Positions 34,351-44,324 of a stretch of DNA of 64,000 nt are shown here, in pieces. The position numbers and the translations under genes were made by a program. Within the stretch, counting starts at the first letter, position 1; every line of letters begins with the position of its first letter. Under the pieces are notes generated by a model. The model saw nothing but the letters and a program-made list of their open reading frames with translations. It ran no database searches and was not told the origin of the DNA. The DNA is taken from assembly GCF_011578285.1 (NCBI RefSeq), contig NZ_CP049916.1:1-64000 (forward strand). Reading direction: 5' to 3'. The DNA is from Acinetobacter lanii. GTDB lineage: Bacteria > Pseudomonadota > Gammaproteobacteria > Pseudomonadales > Moraxellaceae.

Positions 34351-35478
34351 TTACCATTCATTAGATTCATTGTTATTTTTAACGCCAAGCAGTTCTTGCA
34401 CTGACTCGAGCGGATTATCATTTTTAATCACTTGTGCTAACCATTCATGCAGTGGCATTTGGCTCCATTTAATGGTTTTTTGCAGCATATAACTCACGGG
34501 ACTATGTGGTTCATTGGCTTGGAAATAATCGGCAATGTCCTGCAAAACACGCATGGCTTGATCACGATTTTGCAGATGACTCTGGGGTTGTGGCTGAAAA
34601 GATTGCTGATGTTGAAGCGGTGATTGCAGCAAGGATGAGCCCGGCTGATAATCTGTCGTTGATTCATGGCTGTGTTCAGCGGAAGATTGTTCAGTGTTTT
34701 GCGCAGTATTGATATTTCCCGCATCAAAAGCATCCGCTTTATAAATCTTGCGCAGTGTTTTATGAATGCTGTCAAGTTGCGAATCGATATTGGCGAAACT
34801 CGGCGCATCCAATTCCATCAATTGATCCAGCACTTGTTTTAAACTATTCCAATGCGTCAAAATCTCATTGAAGTGCTGATAGTTTTGAAATTGGAAGCTT
34901 TTAGAGGTATTAAATAAGGCCTGTTCAAATTGTTCGAGTTCTGAAGAGTCCGGGCTTGCACCCGATTCATCATTATTTTTTAAACGATTATTTTGTTGAT
35001 GAAGAATCTTCTCATAATCAAATAACGAGTAATAGGGCTGAGTGTTTAACAACGGCACTTGCTTAATTAAGCTAGGCAATTGAGTGGTTAAGCCTTGCAA
35101 GAGACCTAAACGTTGATCGAGATCATCATCTTCAATTTCAGGGTGAATATGCAGCCAAAACTCTTCCAACATGCGGTGCGAGAGTTCAAGGCTTTTGGCA
35201 ATGCCTTCAAAACCATGTAAATGTCCCCATGCTTCACTGAGCCAAGTCAGTAAACGGATGTCCTTGGTTTTATGCATCAACAAATCTGTCGATTTTGCTG
35301 CAACAAAAGGCCAATCAGCTTGTTTCGGTTCAGCGACCCAATCGCCAAGATCCAATAAAGGATCATCCTGCGTTTTGGCTTTTTTGATTTCATGAAACTC
35401 GTTGGAGAATGAAAGATCATCTCCACACAGTTCATCTGCCGAGATTGGCGCCAATAAAGGTTCGAGTTCTAAGCTCAT
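34351..35478 (-). CDS. tssA: T6SS protein TssA
   Basis: TssA proteins cap or organise sheath and tube assembly at the baseplate. The 375-residue product has the ImpA N-terminal domain (about 1-130: LAPISADELCGDD, WPFVAAKSTDLL). A Gln/Ser-rich linker follows (near 250-290), and then a C-terminal helical part (SPVSYMLQKTIKWSQMPLHEW). I chose the ATG at 35478, which gives the family start MSLELEPLLAPI. The frame could extend to 35508 only from a TTG. It lies between clpV and tssK on the minus strand. Confidence 0.88.
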   Translation of the reverse strand: MSLELEPLLAPISADELCGDDLSFSNEFHEIKKAKTQDDPLLDLGDWVAEPKQADWPFVAAKSTDLLMHKTKDIRLLTWLSEAWGHLHGFEGIAKSLELSHRMLEEFWLHIHPEIEDDDLDQRLGLLQGLTTQLPSLIKQVPLLNTQPYYSLFDYEKILHQQNNRLKNNDESGASPDSSELEQFEQALFNTSKSFQFQNYQHFNEILTHWNSLKQVLDQLMELDAPSFANIDSQLDSIHKTLRKIYKADAFDAGNINTAQNTEQSSAEHSHESTTDYQPGSSLLQSPLQHQQSFQPQPQSHLQNRDQAMRVLQDIADYFQANEPHSPVSYMLQKTIKWSQMPLHEWLAQVIKNDNPLESVQELLGVKNNNESNEW

Positions 35479-35516
35479 AATAATTCTTATCTCTTTAAAC
35501 TGATGCAATCAATCGA

Positions 35517-38198
35517 TTAGGCTTCAGTTTCTTTGGTTTTTTTCGCTGTGCGTTTTTTTGTGGGTTTAGCAACAGGATCTAAAATATACTCAATTTCATT
35601 GTCCTTGCTATCAATTTTAATCACTTTTGGTAATTTTTGATCAGCAAGCGCCATCAGAATGTGTGTGGCTAATTCAGGCAGTACCGATGAATTCAGAATG
35701 TTATCGACATTACGCGCACCACTATCCACTTCAGTGCATCGACTCAATAACAGCTCGACCAAATCATCAGTGTATTCCACTTGCGTGTCATATTGTTTGG
35801 CAATACGTGCTGTGATTTTGCCAATTTTGTGATGAATAATGCGAACCAATAAATCATCATGCAATGGATAATACGGCACAATCCGCATACGACCCAAAAA
35901 TGCCGGTTTAAATTGTTTATATAAACTTGGTTTTAACTGTTCAATCAATTCTTCAGCACTTGGCCATTCTTCGACAGGATGCGGTAAACATGCCTGCATA
36001 ATGGCACTTGAGCCGGCATTTGAGGTCAGCAAAATGGTGGTATTTTTAAAGTCGATTAGGCGACCTTCGCCATCTTCCAACATACCTTTATCAAATACTT
36101 GGTAAAACAACTCTTGTACGTCTGAATGCGCTTTTTCAATCTCATCAAGCAACACCACACTGTAGGGATTACGACGCACCGCTTCGGTCAATACTCCCCC
36201 TTGGCCATAGCCCACATAACCCGGAGGCGCACCTTTTAAAGATGAAACGGTATGCGCTTCTTGGTATTCAGACATATTGATGGTGATCAAATGGGATTCG
36301 CCGCCATACAACTCATTGGCCAAAGCCAAAGCCGTTTCTGTTTTACCGACCCCACTTGGTCCCACCAACATAAAGACGCCTTGCGGTTTATTGGGATCTT
36401 CAAGTTTGGCTTTAGATGTTTTAATGCCTTGAACGAGCTGATGCAAAGCATAGTCTTGGCCCATGACACGTTGCTCAAGTTTGTCTTCCAGACTTAAAAT
36501 CTGCTTAATTTCATCATTGACCATTTTCCCAACGGGAATACCGGTCCAATCTGAAATAATTTCATTGATGATTTGCGCGTTGACTCGTTCAAACACTAAC
36601 GGTGATTGACCTTGGAAGGTAGTCAGTTCATCCCGAACTTTAGCAATCGCATTCTGTTCAATGCTTTCACCATTTTCAGCTTGTGCTTCCAGGGTTTTGA
36701 GTTGCTGCACCAATTGAAGCTCATGTTGCCAGCGCGCTTCAGTGGTTTCTATTTCTTTGTTTAAACTCGCAATATTTTCTTTTAAGTTGGCTAAACGATC
36801 GTGATGGATCGGGAAATGTTGATGTTCATTTTCCAAAATTTGCAGTTCTAAATTTAAATTATGTTGCTGTGCTTTGAGTTGATCCAATTTCACAGGCTGG
36901 GCATTTTGCGTCAGTGCCACACGTGCAGCAGCCGTGTCGAGGACGCTGATGGCTTTATCCGGCAGTTGACGGCCGGTAATATAACGATGTGATGAATGCA
37001 CCGCAGTCACGATCGCTTCATCGTCAATTTTTAAATTGAAGTGATTCGCCATTACAGGAATCATGGCGCGGAGCATATCAATTGCCACTTCTTCAGTCGG
37101 CTCTTCCACTTTGACCACTTGGAAACGACGGCTGAGGGCTGCATCTTTTTCAAAATATTGTTTATATTCCGCCCATGTGGTGGCTGCAATGGTCCTTAAC
37201 TCACCCCGTGCTAGAGCAGGTTTGAGCAAATTCGCGGCATCATTTTGACCGGCTTGACCACCTGCACCAATCAGCGTATGTGCTTCATCAATAAAGATAA
37301 TGATCGGGTGGGCTGAACTTTGCACTTCCTTAATCACTTGTTTTAAGCGGTTTTCGAACTCACCTTTGACACTTGCACCGGCTTGCAATAAACCCATATC
37401 CAGCACATGCAAATGTACATTTTTCAGTGCATCAGGCACTTCATTATTGGCAATTTTTAAAGCTAAACCTTCAACCACTGCGGTTTTACCGACACCCGGT
37501 TCTCCGGTTAAAATCGGATTGTTTTGACGACGACGCATTAAAATATCGAGCATCAAACGAATTTCAAATTCACGACCAATTACCGGGTCAATACCACCTT
37601 TTAAGGCTTTTTCCGTTAAATTAATAGTGTATTGATCTAGCGCAGGTGTTTTCGGATTGATGTTTTCTGAAGCAGACTTTTGTTCTGGTGGAGCGTTGCT
37701 GTCTTGATCATTTGGTTCAGCTTGCTGTTCAGCACTGTTGACACAGATATCGAGAAATTTGTGTTTCATGGTGTCGATCGGGAACAGGTCAAACAAACTC
37801 GAAGCACGTACCGCAATTTGATACAAATCTGGTGCAGTGAGCAATGCCACCAATAAATGACCGCTACGAATCAGCGGTTTTTGTTCAGCTGAGGCCAATA
37901 ACCAAGCTTGTTCTAATAAACGCACAATCGATTTTGCAAAAATCGGGGTACGGGCATTGCCTTTGGGAAGTTGTGCAATGGTTTCTTTTAAATCGTCAAT
38001 TAAACCCGCTTTAGAAATTTTGTATTTTTCTAAAAGAAGCATTAGGTCATTTTTGGCATCCTGATGCAGTAATTCATAAAACAAGTGTTCAATTTCAATT
38101 TCATAGTTTTGTTGGTTAATACAAAAATTGGCAGATTTTTCTAAAGCTGTTCTTGTTGTTGTAGATAGTTTTGTAATTAAAATTTTCAAATTATTCAT
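35517..38198 (-). CDS. clpV: T6SS sheath-recycling ATPase TssH (ClpV)
   Basis: ClpV disassembles the contracted TssB/TssC sheath. The 893-residue AAA+ protein has a Clp N-terminal repeat domain, a first ATPase domain with GEPGVGKT near 232-239, a ClpB-like middle helix region, and a second ATPase domain with GPSGVGKT near 613-620 and LLDEIEKAH. The Lys-rich tail [10 protein letters not shown] is unusual. It heads the left T6SS arm, transcribed away from the asaA-tssB arm across a 400-base AT-rich gap. ClpB is excluded because of its position and the ClpV-type N-terminus. Confidence 0.95.
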   Translation of the reverse strand: MNNLKILITKLSTTTRTALEKSANFCINQQNYEIEIEHLFYELLHQDAKNDLMLLLEKYKISKAGLIDDLKETIAQLPKGNARTPIFAKSIVRLLEQAWLLASAEQKPLIRSGHLLVALLTAPDLYQIAVRASSLFDLFPIDTMKHKFLDICVNSAEQQAEPNDQDSNAPPEQKSASENINPKTPALDQYTINLTEKALKGGIDPVIGREFEIRLMLDILMRRRQNNPILTGEPGVGKTAVVEGLALKIANNEVPDALKNVHLHVLDMGLLQAGASVKGEFENRLKQVIKEVQSSAHPIIIFIDEAHTLIGAGGQAGQNDAANLLKPALARGELRTIAATTWAEYKQYFEKDAALSRRFQVVKVEEPTEEVAIDMLRAMIPVMANHFNLKIDDEAIVTAVHSSHRYITGRQLPDKAISVLDTAAARVALTQNAQPVKLDQLKAQQHNLNLELQILENEHQHFPIHHDRLANLKENIASLNKEIETTEARWQHELQLVQQLKTLEAQAENGESIEQNAIAKVRDELTTFQGQSPLVFERVNAQIINEIISDWTGIPVGKMVNDEIKQILSLEDKLEQRVMGQDYALHQLVQGIKTSKAKLEDPNKPQGVFMLVGPSGVGKTETALALANELYGGESHLITINMSEYQEAHTVSSLKGAPPGYVGYGQGGVLTEAVRRNPYSVVLLDEIEKAHSDVQELFYQVFDKGMLEDGEGRLIDFKNTTILLTSNAGSSAIMQACLPHPVEEWPSAEELIEQLKPSLYKQFKPAFLGRMRIVPYYPLHDDLLVRIIHHKIGKITARIAKQYDTQVEYTDDLVELLLSRCTEVDSGARNVDNILNSSVLPELATHILMALADQKLPKVIKIDSKDNEIEYILDPVAKPTKKRTAKKTKETEA

Positions 38199-38625
38199 TT
38201 GATCTCTCGATAATAGGACTTAATTTTTAAGTTTTTTTAACGGACAATACAACAAAGTACTGAAATAATTTTTCTTAAATTTTTATATTAAATATATAAA
38301 ATACAATGATTTTTTAAAATATATTTAAGGCTACTATCAATTATTCTACAGAATAAAGCAGAATAAAAAAACCATATTTAAGTATCAAACTATAACGAAA
38401 CGAGATTGTTTTGTAACTAAAAAATGTTAAATCGATCACGAAAATGACACAAATTGCCTTGACTATACAGGCTGTTTTCTAGTTAAATTTTAAACAATTC
38501 ATACAAAAGTTATAAATATATAAGAATAATCAGCGCATTTTATCTTTGATTGGGTGTCTTTTACATGAATTACTACGTTTACGTTTCATCAAATTCAAAA
38601 ATTTGATAAAAAAATGAGGTTTATT
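38199..38625. promoter_or_regulatory. AT-rich divergent control region of the T6SS
   Basis: This gene-free stretch separates the two T6SS arms. It is strongly AT-rich, the sort of sequence that H-NS-like proteins bind. On the plus strand TTGACT (38459-38464) is followed after 18 bases by TTAAAT (38483-38488), a plausible promoter for the right arm. I could not place the promoter for clpV. Confidence 0.5.
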
Positions 38626-39291
38626 TTGAACAAAACTATCCTATTCACAACACTTCTAGTCGGTTCAGTGTTTACATCAACAGCTTTTGCAGATGAGTTA
38701 AAAAAGAGCTGTGTAAAAGACCATCCGCTTGTGGCGGGTGAATCTGACCCAACCTTAATCCAAATTTATTCGCAAGTCTGTGATAAAAAAAATAAAGACA
38801 ATAATAATGGTTATTTGGCACAAGCCGCACAGCGTTTTCAACAATTGGGTCGCAATTACAAAGCATTGCAATTGGTCAATGAACTGAATGCCAAACAAGT
38901 TCAGCACTCATCATTAACCGATGTAAAATTTTTAGCCAGCGTGGCATTGGCCAATGATGCTTTGACACAAATGCGTGATAAAGAAGTGCGTTATTTATCC
39001 GATGATGCCTATACCCCTGCAATTGCATTTTCAGATGCTGTGCGCCGTGCCAAACCTTTGTCGGTAATTGAAACCAAAGTTGAAGAAACGCCAAAACGAA
39101 CCTATGAACCGAAGCGTTCATATGAAACCAAATCATCTAAACCACGTTCACAGAGCAAAGCTTCTTCGACTAAAACTTCAAAAACAGCAACCAAAACAGT
39201 GGCAAAGACTACAAAAACGACAACCCAGAAAACCGCTGCTCCAAGCACTCCAGCGAAGACGCCAGCAAAGAACCCATTTGGAAATTTATAA
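38626..39291 (+). CDS. asaA: T6SS-associated periplasmic protein, AsaA-like
   Basis: AsaA is an Acinetobacter T6SS protein reported to support TssM in the periplasm. This product fits by position, directly before tssB, and by a signal peptide cleaved after STAFA. The mature part has an alpha-helical region with two cysteines (residues CVK and QVCDKK) and a C-terminal 80 residues that are very rich in Lys, Thr, Ser and Pro. I prefer the TTG at 38626 because ATGAGG lies six bases upstream of it; the ATG at 38614 has no ribosome site and would add four residues. The name comes from location and general features, not from alignment. Confidence 0.65.
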   Translation: MNKTILFTTLLVGSVFTSTAFADELKKSCVKDHPLVAGESDPTLIQIYSQVCDKKNKDNNNGYLAQAAQRFQQLGRNYKALQLVNELNAKQVQHSSLTDVKFLASVALANDALTQMRDKEVRYLSDDAYTPAIAFSDAVRRAKPLSVIETKVEETPKRTYEPKRSYETKSSKPRSQSKASSTKTSKTATKTVAKTTKTTTQKTAAPSTPAKTPAKNPFGNL

Positions 39292-39315
39292 TTAAATACG
39301 AGTTAGGATAAGAAT

Positions 39316-39828
39316 ATGGCTAAGCGTGAAAGTGTACAAAAAAAATTACAACGCATCCGACCACCCCGTGTGCAGTTGACTTATGACGTTGAAGTTGGGG
39401 ACGGTAAAGAGATTAAAGAATTACCCTTTGTTGTGGGTGTTTTAGGGGACTTCTCTGCAGCATCTGAACTTGAAAAAACCAAATTAAAAGACAAAAAATT
39501 CATCAATGTCGATTTAGAAAATATTGATGAAGTGATGGAATCTCTATCACCACGTGCTGCGTTTCAGGTGGAAAATACCTTAACTGAAGAGGGCGGTCGT
39601 ATGGCAGTCGATTTAACGTTTAAGTCGATGGAAGATTTCCGCCCTGAAAATGTAGTGCAACAAGTCGATCCGCTACGTAAATTGGTTGAGGCGCGTGAGC
39701 GTCTTTCAGATTTGCGTAATAAAATTTCTAACAGTGAACGTCTAGAAGATTTACTCGATGACGTCCTTAAAAATACCGACCAAATTCGCAAAATGAGTGC
39801 TGAAGCAGGAGCAGATGATCATGAGTAA
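39316..39828 (+). CDS. tssB: T6SS sheath small subunit TssB (VipA)
   Basis: TssB and TssC build the contractile sheath. The 170-residue protein has the conserved RVQLTYDVEVGD start, LPFVVGVLGDFS and FRPENVV, with a helical C-terminus that wraps TssC. AGGATAAGA precedes the ATG at 39316. The 3' end overlaps the tssC start by eight bases, so the two are probably made in fixed ratio. Confidence 0.95.
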   Translation: MAKRESVQKKLQRIRPPRVQLTYDVEVGDGKEIKELPFVVGVLGDFSAASELEKTKLKDKKFINVDLENIDEVMESLSPRAAFQVENTLTEEGGRMAVDLTFKSMEDFRPENVVQQVDPLRKLVEARERLSDLRNKISNSERLEDLLDDVLKNTDQIRKMSAEAGADDHE

Positions 39829-41302
39829 TCTATACGCTGCAGAAGCAAACCATTTAGCCACTGAAGAAGTCAGTCTACTCGATTCAATCGTAGAACAGAG
39901 TCGTATTGCCCGTAATGATGATGAGCATGTTCGTGCAAAAAGTTTGATTGGTGAGTTGGCCAAAGAAGTTATGGCAGGAACCATTACCGTTTCTGAAAAC
40001 ATGACAGTATCGATTGATAAGCGTATTGCTGAAATAGACGCTTTGATTTCTGCTCAATTGAGCAAAATTATGCACAATGAAAATTTTCAAAAAATTGAGT
40101 CGACTTGGCGTGGTCTTTACTATTTCTGTCAAGAAACACCGTCTAATCCACTGATTAAAATTCGTATGCTGAATACCACCAAAAAAGAATTGGTGAAAGA
40201 TTTCCAAGGTGCAACTGACTTTGACCAAAGCACCTTATTTAAAAAAGTCTATGAAGAAGAATATGGTTCATTTGGTGGAGCACCGTATGCAACCCTGATT
40301 GGTGACTTTGAATTTGACCGTACCCCATCGGACATGTATCTGCTTGAGCAGATTTCTCATGTGGCAGCGGCTTCTCATGCACCCTTTATTTCCGCAGCAA
40401 GTCCATCGATTTTAGGTCTTGAATCGTTTACCGATATCGACCGTCCACGTGATGTTTCGAAAATCTTTGAAACTGCTGAATACGTGCAATGGCGTTCATT
40501 CCGTGAAAGTGATGATTCACGCTATGTTGCTTTAACTATGCCACGTGTCTTGGGGCGTTTGCCATATGATCCGAAAGAGGGCTGGGCGACCGATGGTTTT
40601 AATTTTGTCGAAGATGTCACCGGTGAAGACCATGACCAATATCTTTGGATGAATGCCGCGTATGGTTTTGGGACACGTTTGACCAATGCCTTTGATATGC
40701 ATGGTTGGTGTGCTGCGATTCGTGGTGTTGAAGGGGGCGGTTTGGTTGAAGGCTTACCGGTGCATACCTTTAAAACCAATGATGGTGAAGTGGTGTTTAA
40801 ATGCCCGACTGAAGTGGCCATCACAGATCGCCGTGAAAAAGAGCTGAGTGATTTGGGCTTTATCCCACTAGTGCATTGTAAAAATACAGACTATGCCGCT
40901 TTCTTCGGTGCGCAATCGACGCAAAAACCGAAGAAATATGACAGCGATACTGCCAATGCCAATTCAGCATTGTCGAGTCAGATCCAATACATCATGGCGG
41001 TATCCCGTATTGCCCATTATTTGAAAGCGATGATGCGTGACAAGGTCGGTAGTTTTGCTTCAGCAGGCAATGTGGAAACTTTCTTAAATGAATGGTTATC
41101 ACAATATGTATTACTAGATGATGGAGCTTCACAAGAAGCGAAAGCGCAATATCCGCTTCGTGAAGCATCGGTAAAAGTTGTAGAAGATCCTGCTCAACCA
41201 GGTCACTACAAGTCGGTCGTTTTTTTAAGACCACACTTCCAGTTGGATGAGTTGTCTGTTTCTCTGCGACTTGTCACTGAGCTACCTCAGTCCTCTACTT
41301 AA
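39821..41302 (+). CDS. tssC: T6SS sheath large subunit TssC (VipB)
   Basis: This 493-residue sheath subunit has the typical blocks WRGLYYF, EEYGSFGGAPY, LIGDFEFDRTP, VQWRSFRESDDSRYVAL and NEWLSQYV. I chose the ATG at 39821 (MSNLYAAEANH), which has AGGAG upstream and overlaps the tssB stop by eight bases. The frame is open to 39797, but that part lies within tssB. It interlocks with TssB and is recycled by ClpV, encoded in the opposite arm. Confidence 0.96.
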   Translation: MSNLYAAEANHLATEEVSLLDSIVEQSRIARNDDEHVRAKSLIGELAKEVMAGTITVSENMTVSIDKRIAEIDALISAQLSKIMHNENFQKIESTWRGLYYFCQETPSNPLIKIRMLNTTKKELVKDFQGATDFDQSTLFKKVYEEEYGSFGGAPYATLIGDFEFDRTPSDMYLLEQISHVAAASHAPFISAASPSILGLESFTDIDRPRDVSKIFETAEYVQWRSFRESDDSRYVALTMPRVLGRLPYDPKEGWATDGFNFVEDVTGEDHDQYLWMNAAYGFGTRLTNAFDMHGWCAAIRGVEGGGLVEGLPVHTFKTNDGEVVFKCPTEVAITDRREKELSDLGFIPLVHCKNTDYAAFFGAQSTQKPKKYDSDTANANSALSSQIQYIMAVSRIAHYLKAMMRDKVGSFASAGNVETFLNEWLSQYVLLDDGASQEAKAQYPLREASVKVVEDPAQPGHYKSVVFLRPHFQLDELSVSLRLVTELPQSST

Positions 41303-41348
41303 AATAGGGCAACTTTATAATAATGTTAAATAAAATAGGAAATCTTCA

Positions 41349-41852
41349 ATGAAAGATATATATGTTCAATTTCGAGGAAAATACAAAGTAGACGGCGAAT
41401 CTCGTGACACTGAGCACAAAGATTGGCTTGAAGTAAATTCTTGGGCGCACAATATCCGTCAGCCTAAGTCTGCAACGTCTTCTAGCGTAGGTGGTCATAC
41501 CGCTGAACGTGTTGAACATTCTGACATGATTTTCGTGAAAGATTTGGATGCAACCAGTCCAAAACTTTGGGAAGCATGTTCAGCAGGTTACACATTTGAT
41601 GAAGTGCAGATCGATTACTACCGTGCAAATGGTGATAAACGTATCAAGTACTTACAAATCAAATTGAAACACGTTTTGGTTTCAAGCGTAACACCGACTG
41701 TAAATGAAGAGGGTGTTCCAACTGAATCATTCGGTCTTAAATACGCTGCTGTAGAGTGGACCTATAACCAACAAGACATTAACGGTACACAAAAAGGTGC
41801 TGTTACTAAGAAATGGTCATTGTCTAACAATACAGCGTCTTACGCTGCATAA
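41349..41852 (+). CDS. hcp: T6SS tube protein Hcp (TssD)
   Basis: Hcp hexamers stack into the inner tube that is fired out of the cell and are found in culture fluid when the system is active. The 167-residue protein has the Hcp pattern MKDIYVQFRGKYKVDGES, with the central HSDMIFVKDLDATSPKLWEA and the C-terminal EWTYNQQDINGT. TAGGAAATC precedes the ATG. A stable hairpin just after the stop codon may uncouple its high expression from tssE. Confidence 0.96.
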   Translation: MKDIYVQFRGKYKVDGESRDTEHKDWLEVNSWAHNIRQPKSATSSSVGGHTAERVEHSDMIFVKDLDATSPKLWEACSAGYTFDEVQIDYYRANGDKRIKYLQIKLKHVLVSSVTPTVNEEGVPTESFGLKYAAVEWTYNQQDINGTQKGAVTKKWSLSNNTASYAA

Positions 41853-41873
41853 GTTTAGATCGTGTCTAAAAGT

Positions 41874-41897
41874 AGGGGCTAACATCAGTTGGCCTCT
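41874..41897 (+). terminator. Hairpin between hcp and tssE (possible attenuator)
   Basis: AGGGGCTAAC pairs with GTTGGCCTCT (two G-T pairs) around ATCA, with a pyrimidine-rich tail. It could partly end transcription or protect the hcp message. Confidence 0.5.
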
Positions 41898-42011
41898 ATT
41901 TCTCATCATTTAATTTAAATACAACAGATTATATAGAACAGCAATCATCATAAAACGCTATGTATGCACCGAATGACATACATCAACAGAGATACATTAA
42001 CCTTATAAATC

Positions 42012-42500
42012 GTGCCTAATAATAAAATGAATTTAGATCATTTATATCCATTTGGTTTTCGATCTACCTTGTTTGATCGATTGATTCCAGAACAAGAAGA
42101 ACAACTCAAAGGTTTATCAATTCAAGAGTTGCGGGAATCTGTGGCTCACGATTTAGAAGACTTACTCAATAGCCGTATGGCGAAATTGGAACAGATTGAT
42201 GATTTTCCATTGGTGAAAAAATCGATTTTACAGTTTGGGATTATTGATTTTGTTGGGCTATCGACCGCCAATCCGACTGATCGAGACAAAATTTGTCAAT
42301 CGATTGAGCGTTCAATTGCCGCACATGAACCACGACTGACACAGATTAAAGTCGAGATGTTACTCGATGGACACAACATGGGTTCACTGTGTTTAAGCAT
42401 ACAAGCTTACTTAAATATTCATCCTTTATATGAACCCGTCGTATTCGATGCGCTCCTTAAACCGACGACACAACAATACGTGATATCTGCACGATCTTAA
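42012..42500 (+). CDS. tssE: T6SS baseplate protein TssE (gp25-like)
   Basis: TssE is the phage gp25-like wedge protein that starts sheath assembly. The 162-residue product has the gp25 core, with ELRESVAHDLEDLLNSR near 38-54 and IQSIERSIAAHEPRL near 96-110. The start is uncertain: GTG at 42012 (MPNNKMNLDHL) and ATG at 42027 are both possible, and neither has a visible ribosome site. It follows hcp after a 159-base gap holding a hairpin, and precedes tssF by 15 bases. Confidence 0.9.
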   Translation: MPNNKMNLDHLYPFGFRSTLFDRLIPEQEEQLKGLSIQELRESVAHDLEDLLNSRMAKLEQIDDFPLVKKSILQFGIIDFVGLSTANPTDRDKICQSIERSIAAHEPRLTQIKVEMLLDGHNMGSLCLSIQAYLNIHPLYEPVVFDALLKPTTQQYVISARS

Positions 42501-42515
42501 AAAATTGGGGAAACA

Positions 42516-44324
42516 GTGATAGAAGAACTCTTACCGTATTATGAGAAACAATTACAAGAATTTGGTCAGCAGTCTCGAGAGTTTGCTCAGAAATACCCGA
42601 AAATTGCGCAACGTCTGTCTTTAAATCAAGAGCAGATTGATGACCCTCATATTGAACGGTTGATCCAAGCCTTTTCACTGATCGCTGCACGGGTCGATAA
42701 AAAACTTGCCGACAGTTATGACGTGTTTACTCGTGCCTTATTTGAGGTGATGTTTCCGCAATACTTGCGTCATTTTCCAAGCTGTACCGTGGTGAGTTTT
42801 GAGGACATCAATAAAGTTAAACAACTGACCGATGTGCATCTGATTCCCAAAAACACCAGTTTAAAATCACGTAGTTTTAAGGGCGTGCAATGTGAGTTCA
42901 CCACCAGTCAAGATGTGCGACTGCTTCCTATTGCCTTAAATAAACTGGAATTTAAAACCAACCCTAGTGCGCATATGCATCTCAATCAAAATGCGACCTT
43001 GGTTTTAGGGTTTGAGCTGTTTAATCAGGCGCAGACGTGGTTGGTCAATGAAACAATACCGATTTACCTCGATGCGATTTCTAATTTTCCATTGCAAGTA
43101 CTCGACAGCATTTTCAAATCAAGTACCGGTTTTTCCATCAAGATCGGTAATCGCAGCCATGAAATTAAAAATCCATTTCAAGTGATGGGTTTTGATGAAA
43201 ATGAGAGTTTATTGCCGCTCGATCAGCACACCCATCATGCCTATCGCTTATTGATGGAATATTTCTGCTTTCCTGAAAAATATAATTTTTTAAAACTCAA
43301 TCTCGATGTGCTCAAAGGCAGAATTCAAGAACACAATAGCTTTGAAATACAGATTCATTTTAAGTTGAATTTAAATGACCAAGCGGTGATTCGCAATTAT
43401 TCAGAACTGAATATTGCCAACTTTAAACTGTTTAGTACACCTGCGGTGAATCTGTTTGAAAAGAGTGCTGAACCGCAAAAGATTAATCATAAAAATTTAG
43501 AATATCCTTTACTGACCGATGCACATCATCCTGAGTTTTATCAGGTCTACTCGATTCTCAAGATGAATATGGTGCGTGAAAAGAATAATCAGGATCAAGT
43601 ATTTCATCCGATTTTACCGTTCTTCGCCATGAGTCATTATCATGATGAACAAGTGCAGTTTTATTACGCTTTGAATTCGGCACAACTACATAATAAATAT
43701 GTTGAAACAGGCTATTCGATCATCTCGAAAAAATTGATGCCTTATGACACCAAATCGGATTTTATCAGTACGCAATTGTTGTGTTCGAATCGCAATTTAC
43801 CGCATGAAGCCCTCAGTCAGTCCAACAATATTCTCAATTTAAATGACAGTAGCTTGGCACGCCGTGCCTTGGTGTTAAAGCGTCCGAGTCTGCCACATCA
43901 GTTTCAACAAAATCAAAAAGAGCAGTGGCGAATTATTTCCCACTTATCACTCAACACTTTGGCGTTGATGAAAGGGGATGCGGTGAGTCATGTTAAAGAG
44001 TTGCTTGAACTGTATAACCTGCCTCGCACCAAAGAAAACCATTTGCTGATTGATGCGATTAAGCAGGTGGAGTTCAGTCTGAGCAATAAATTGGTCGAAG
44101 CCAAACCGTTCCCGATGTTTGTGCGTGGTGTAAAAGTCAAACTCCAAATCGATGAGCAGGTATTCCGTGGGCACAGTTTATTTATTTTTAGTCAGTTGCT
44201 GAGTCACGTATTTAATTTAAAAGTTCAAATGAACAGTTTTGTTGATGTGGCTATTTATGATGTCAATTCACAACAGGAGTTATACCAATGCGTACAGAAC
44301 GTTGGTGGCAAGAAGCTTCTGTAG
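42516..44324 (+). CDS. tssF: T6SS baseplate protein TssF
   Basis: TssF forms the baseplate wedge with TssG, TssE and TssK. The 602-residue protein begins with the family pattern IEELLPYYEKQLQEFG and has FAQKYPKIAQRL near 25. The start is GTG at 42516 behind GGGGAAAC. Its last 37 bases overlap tssG, suggesting coupled translation. The length is normal. Confidence 0.94.
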   Translation: MIEELLPYYEKQLQEFGQQSREFAQKYPKIAQRLSLNQEQIDDPHIERLIQAFSLIAARVDKKLADSYDVFTRALFEVMFPQYLRHFPSCTVVSFEDINKVKQLTDVHLIPKNTSLKSRSFKGVQCEFTTSQDVRLLPIALNKLEFKTNPSAHMHLNQNATLVLGFELFNQAQTWLVNETIPIYLDAISNFPLQVLDSIFKSSTGFSIKIGNRSHEIKNPFQVMGFDENESLLPLDQHTHHAYRLLMEYFCFPEKYNFLKLNLDVLKGRIQEHNSFEIQIHFKLNLNDQAVIRNYSELNIANFKLFSTPAVNLFEKSAEPQKINHKNLEYPLLTDAHHPEFYQVYSILKMNMVREKNNQDQVFHPILPFFAMSHYHDEQVQFYYALNSAQLHNKYVETGYSIISKKLMPYDTKSDFISTQLLCSNRNLPHEALSQSNNILNLNDSSLARRALVLKRPSLPHQFQQNQKEQWRIISHLSLNTLALMKGDAVSHVKELLELYNLPRTKENHLLIDAIKQVEFSLSNKLVEAKPFPMFVRGVKVKLQIDEQVFRGHSLFIFSQLLSHVFNLKVQMNSFVDVAIYDVNSQQELYQCVQNVGGKKLL

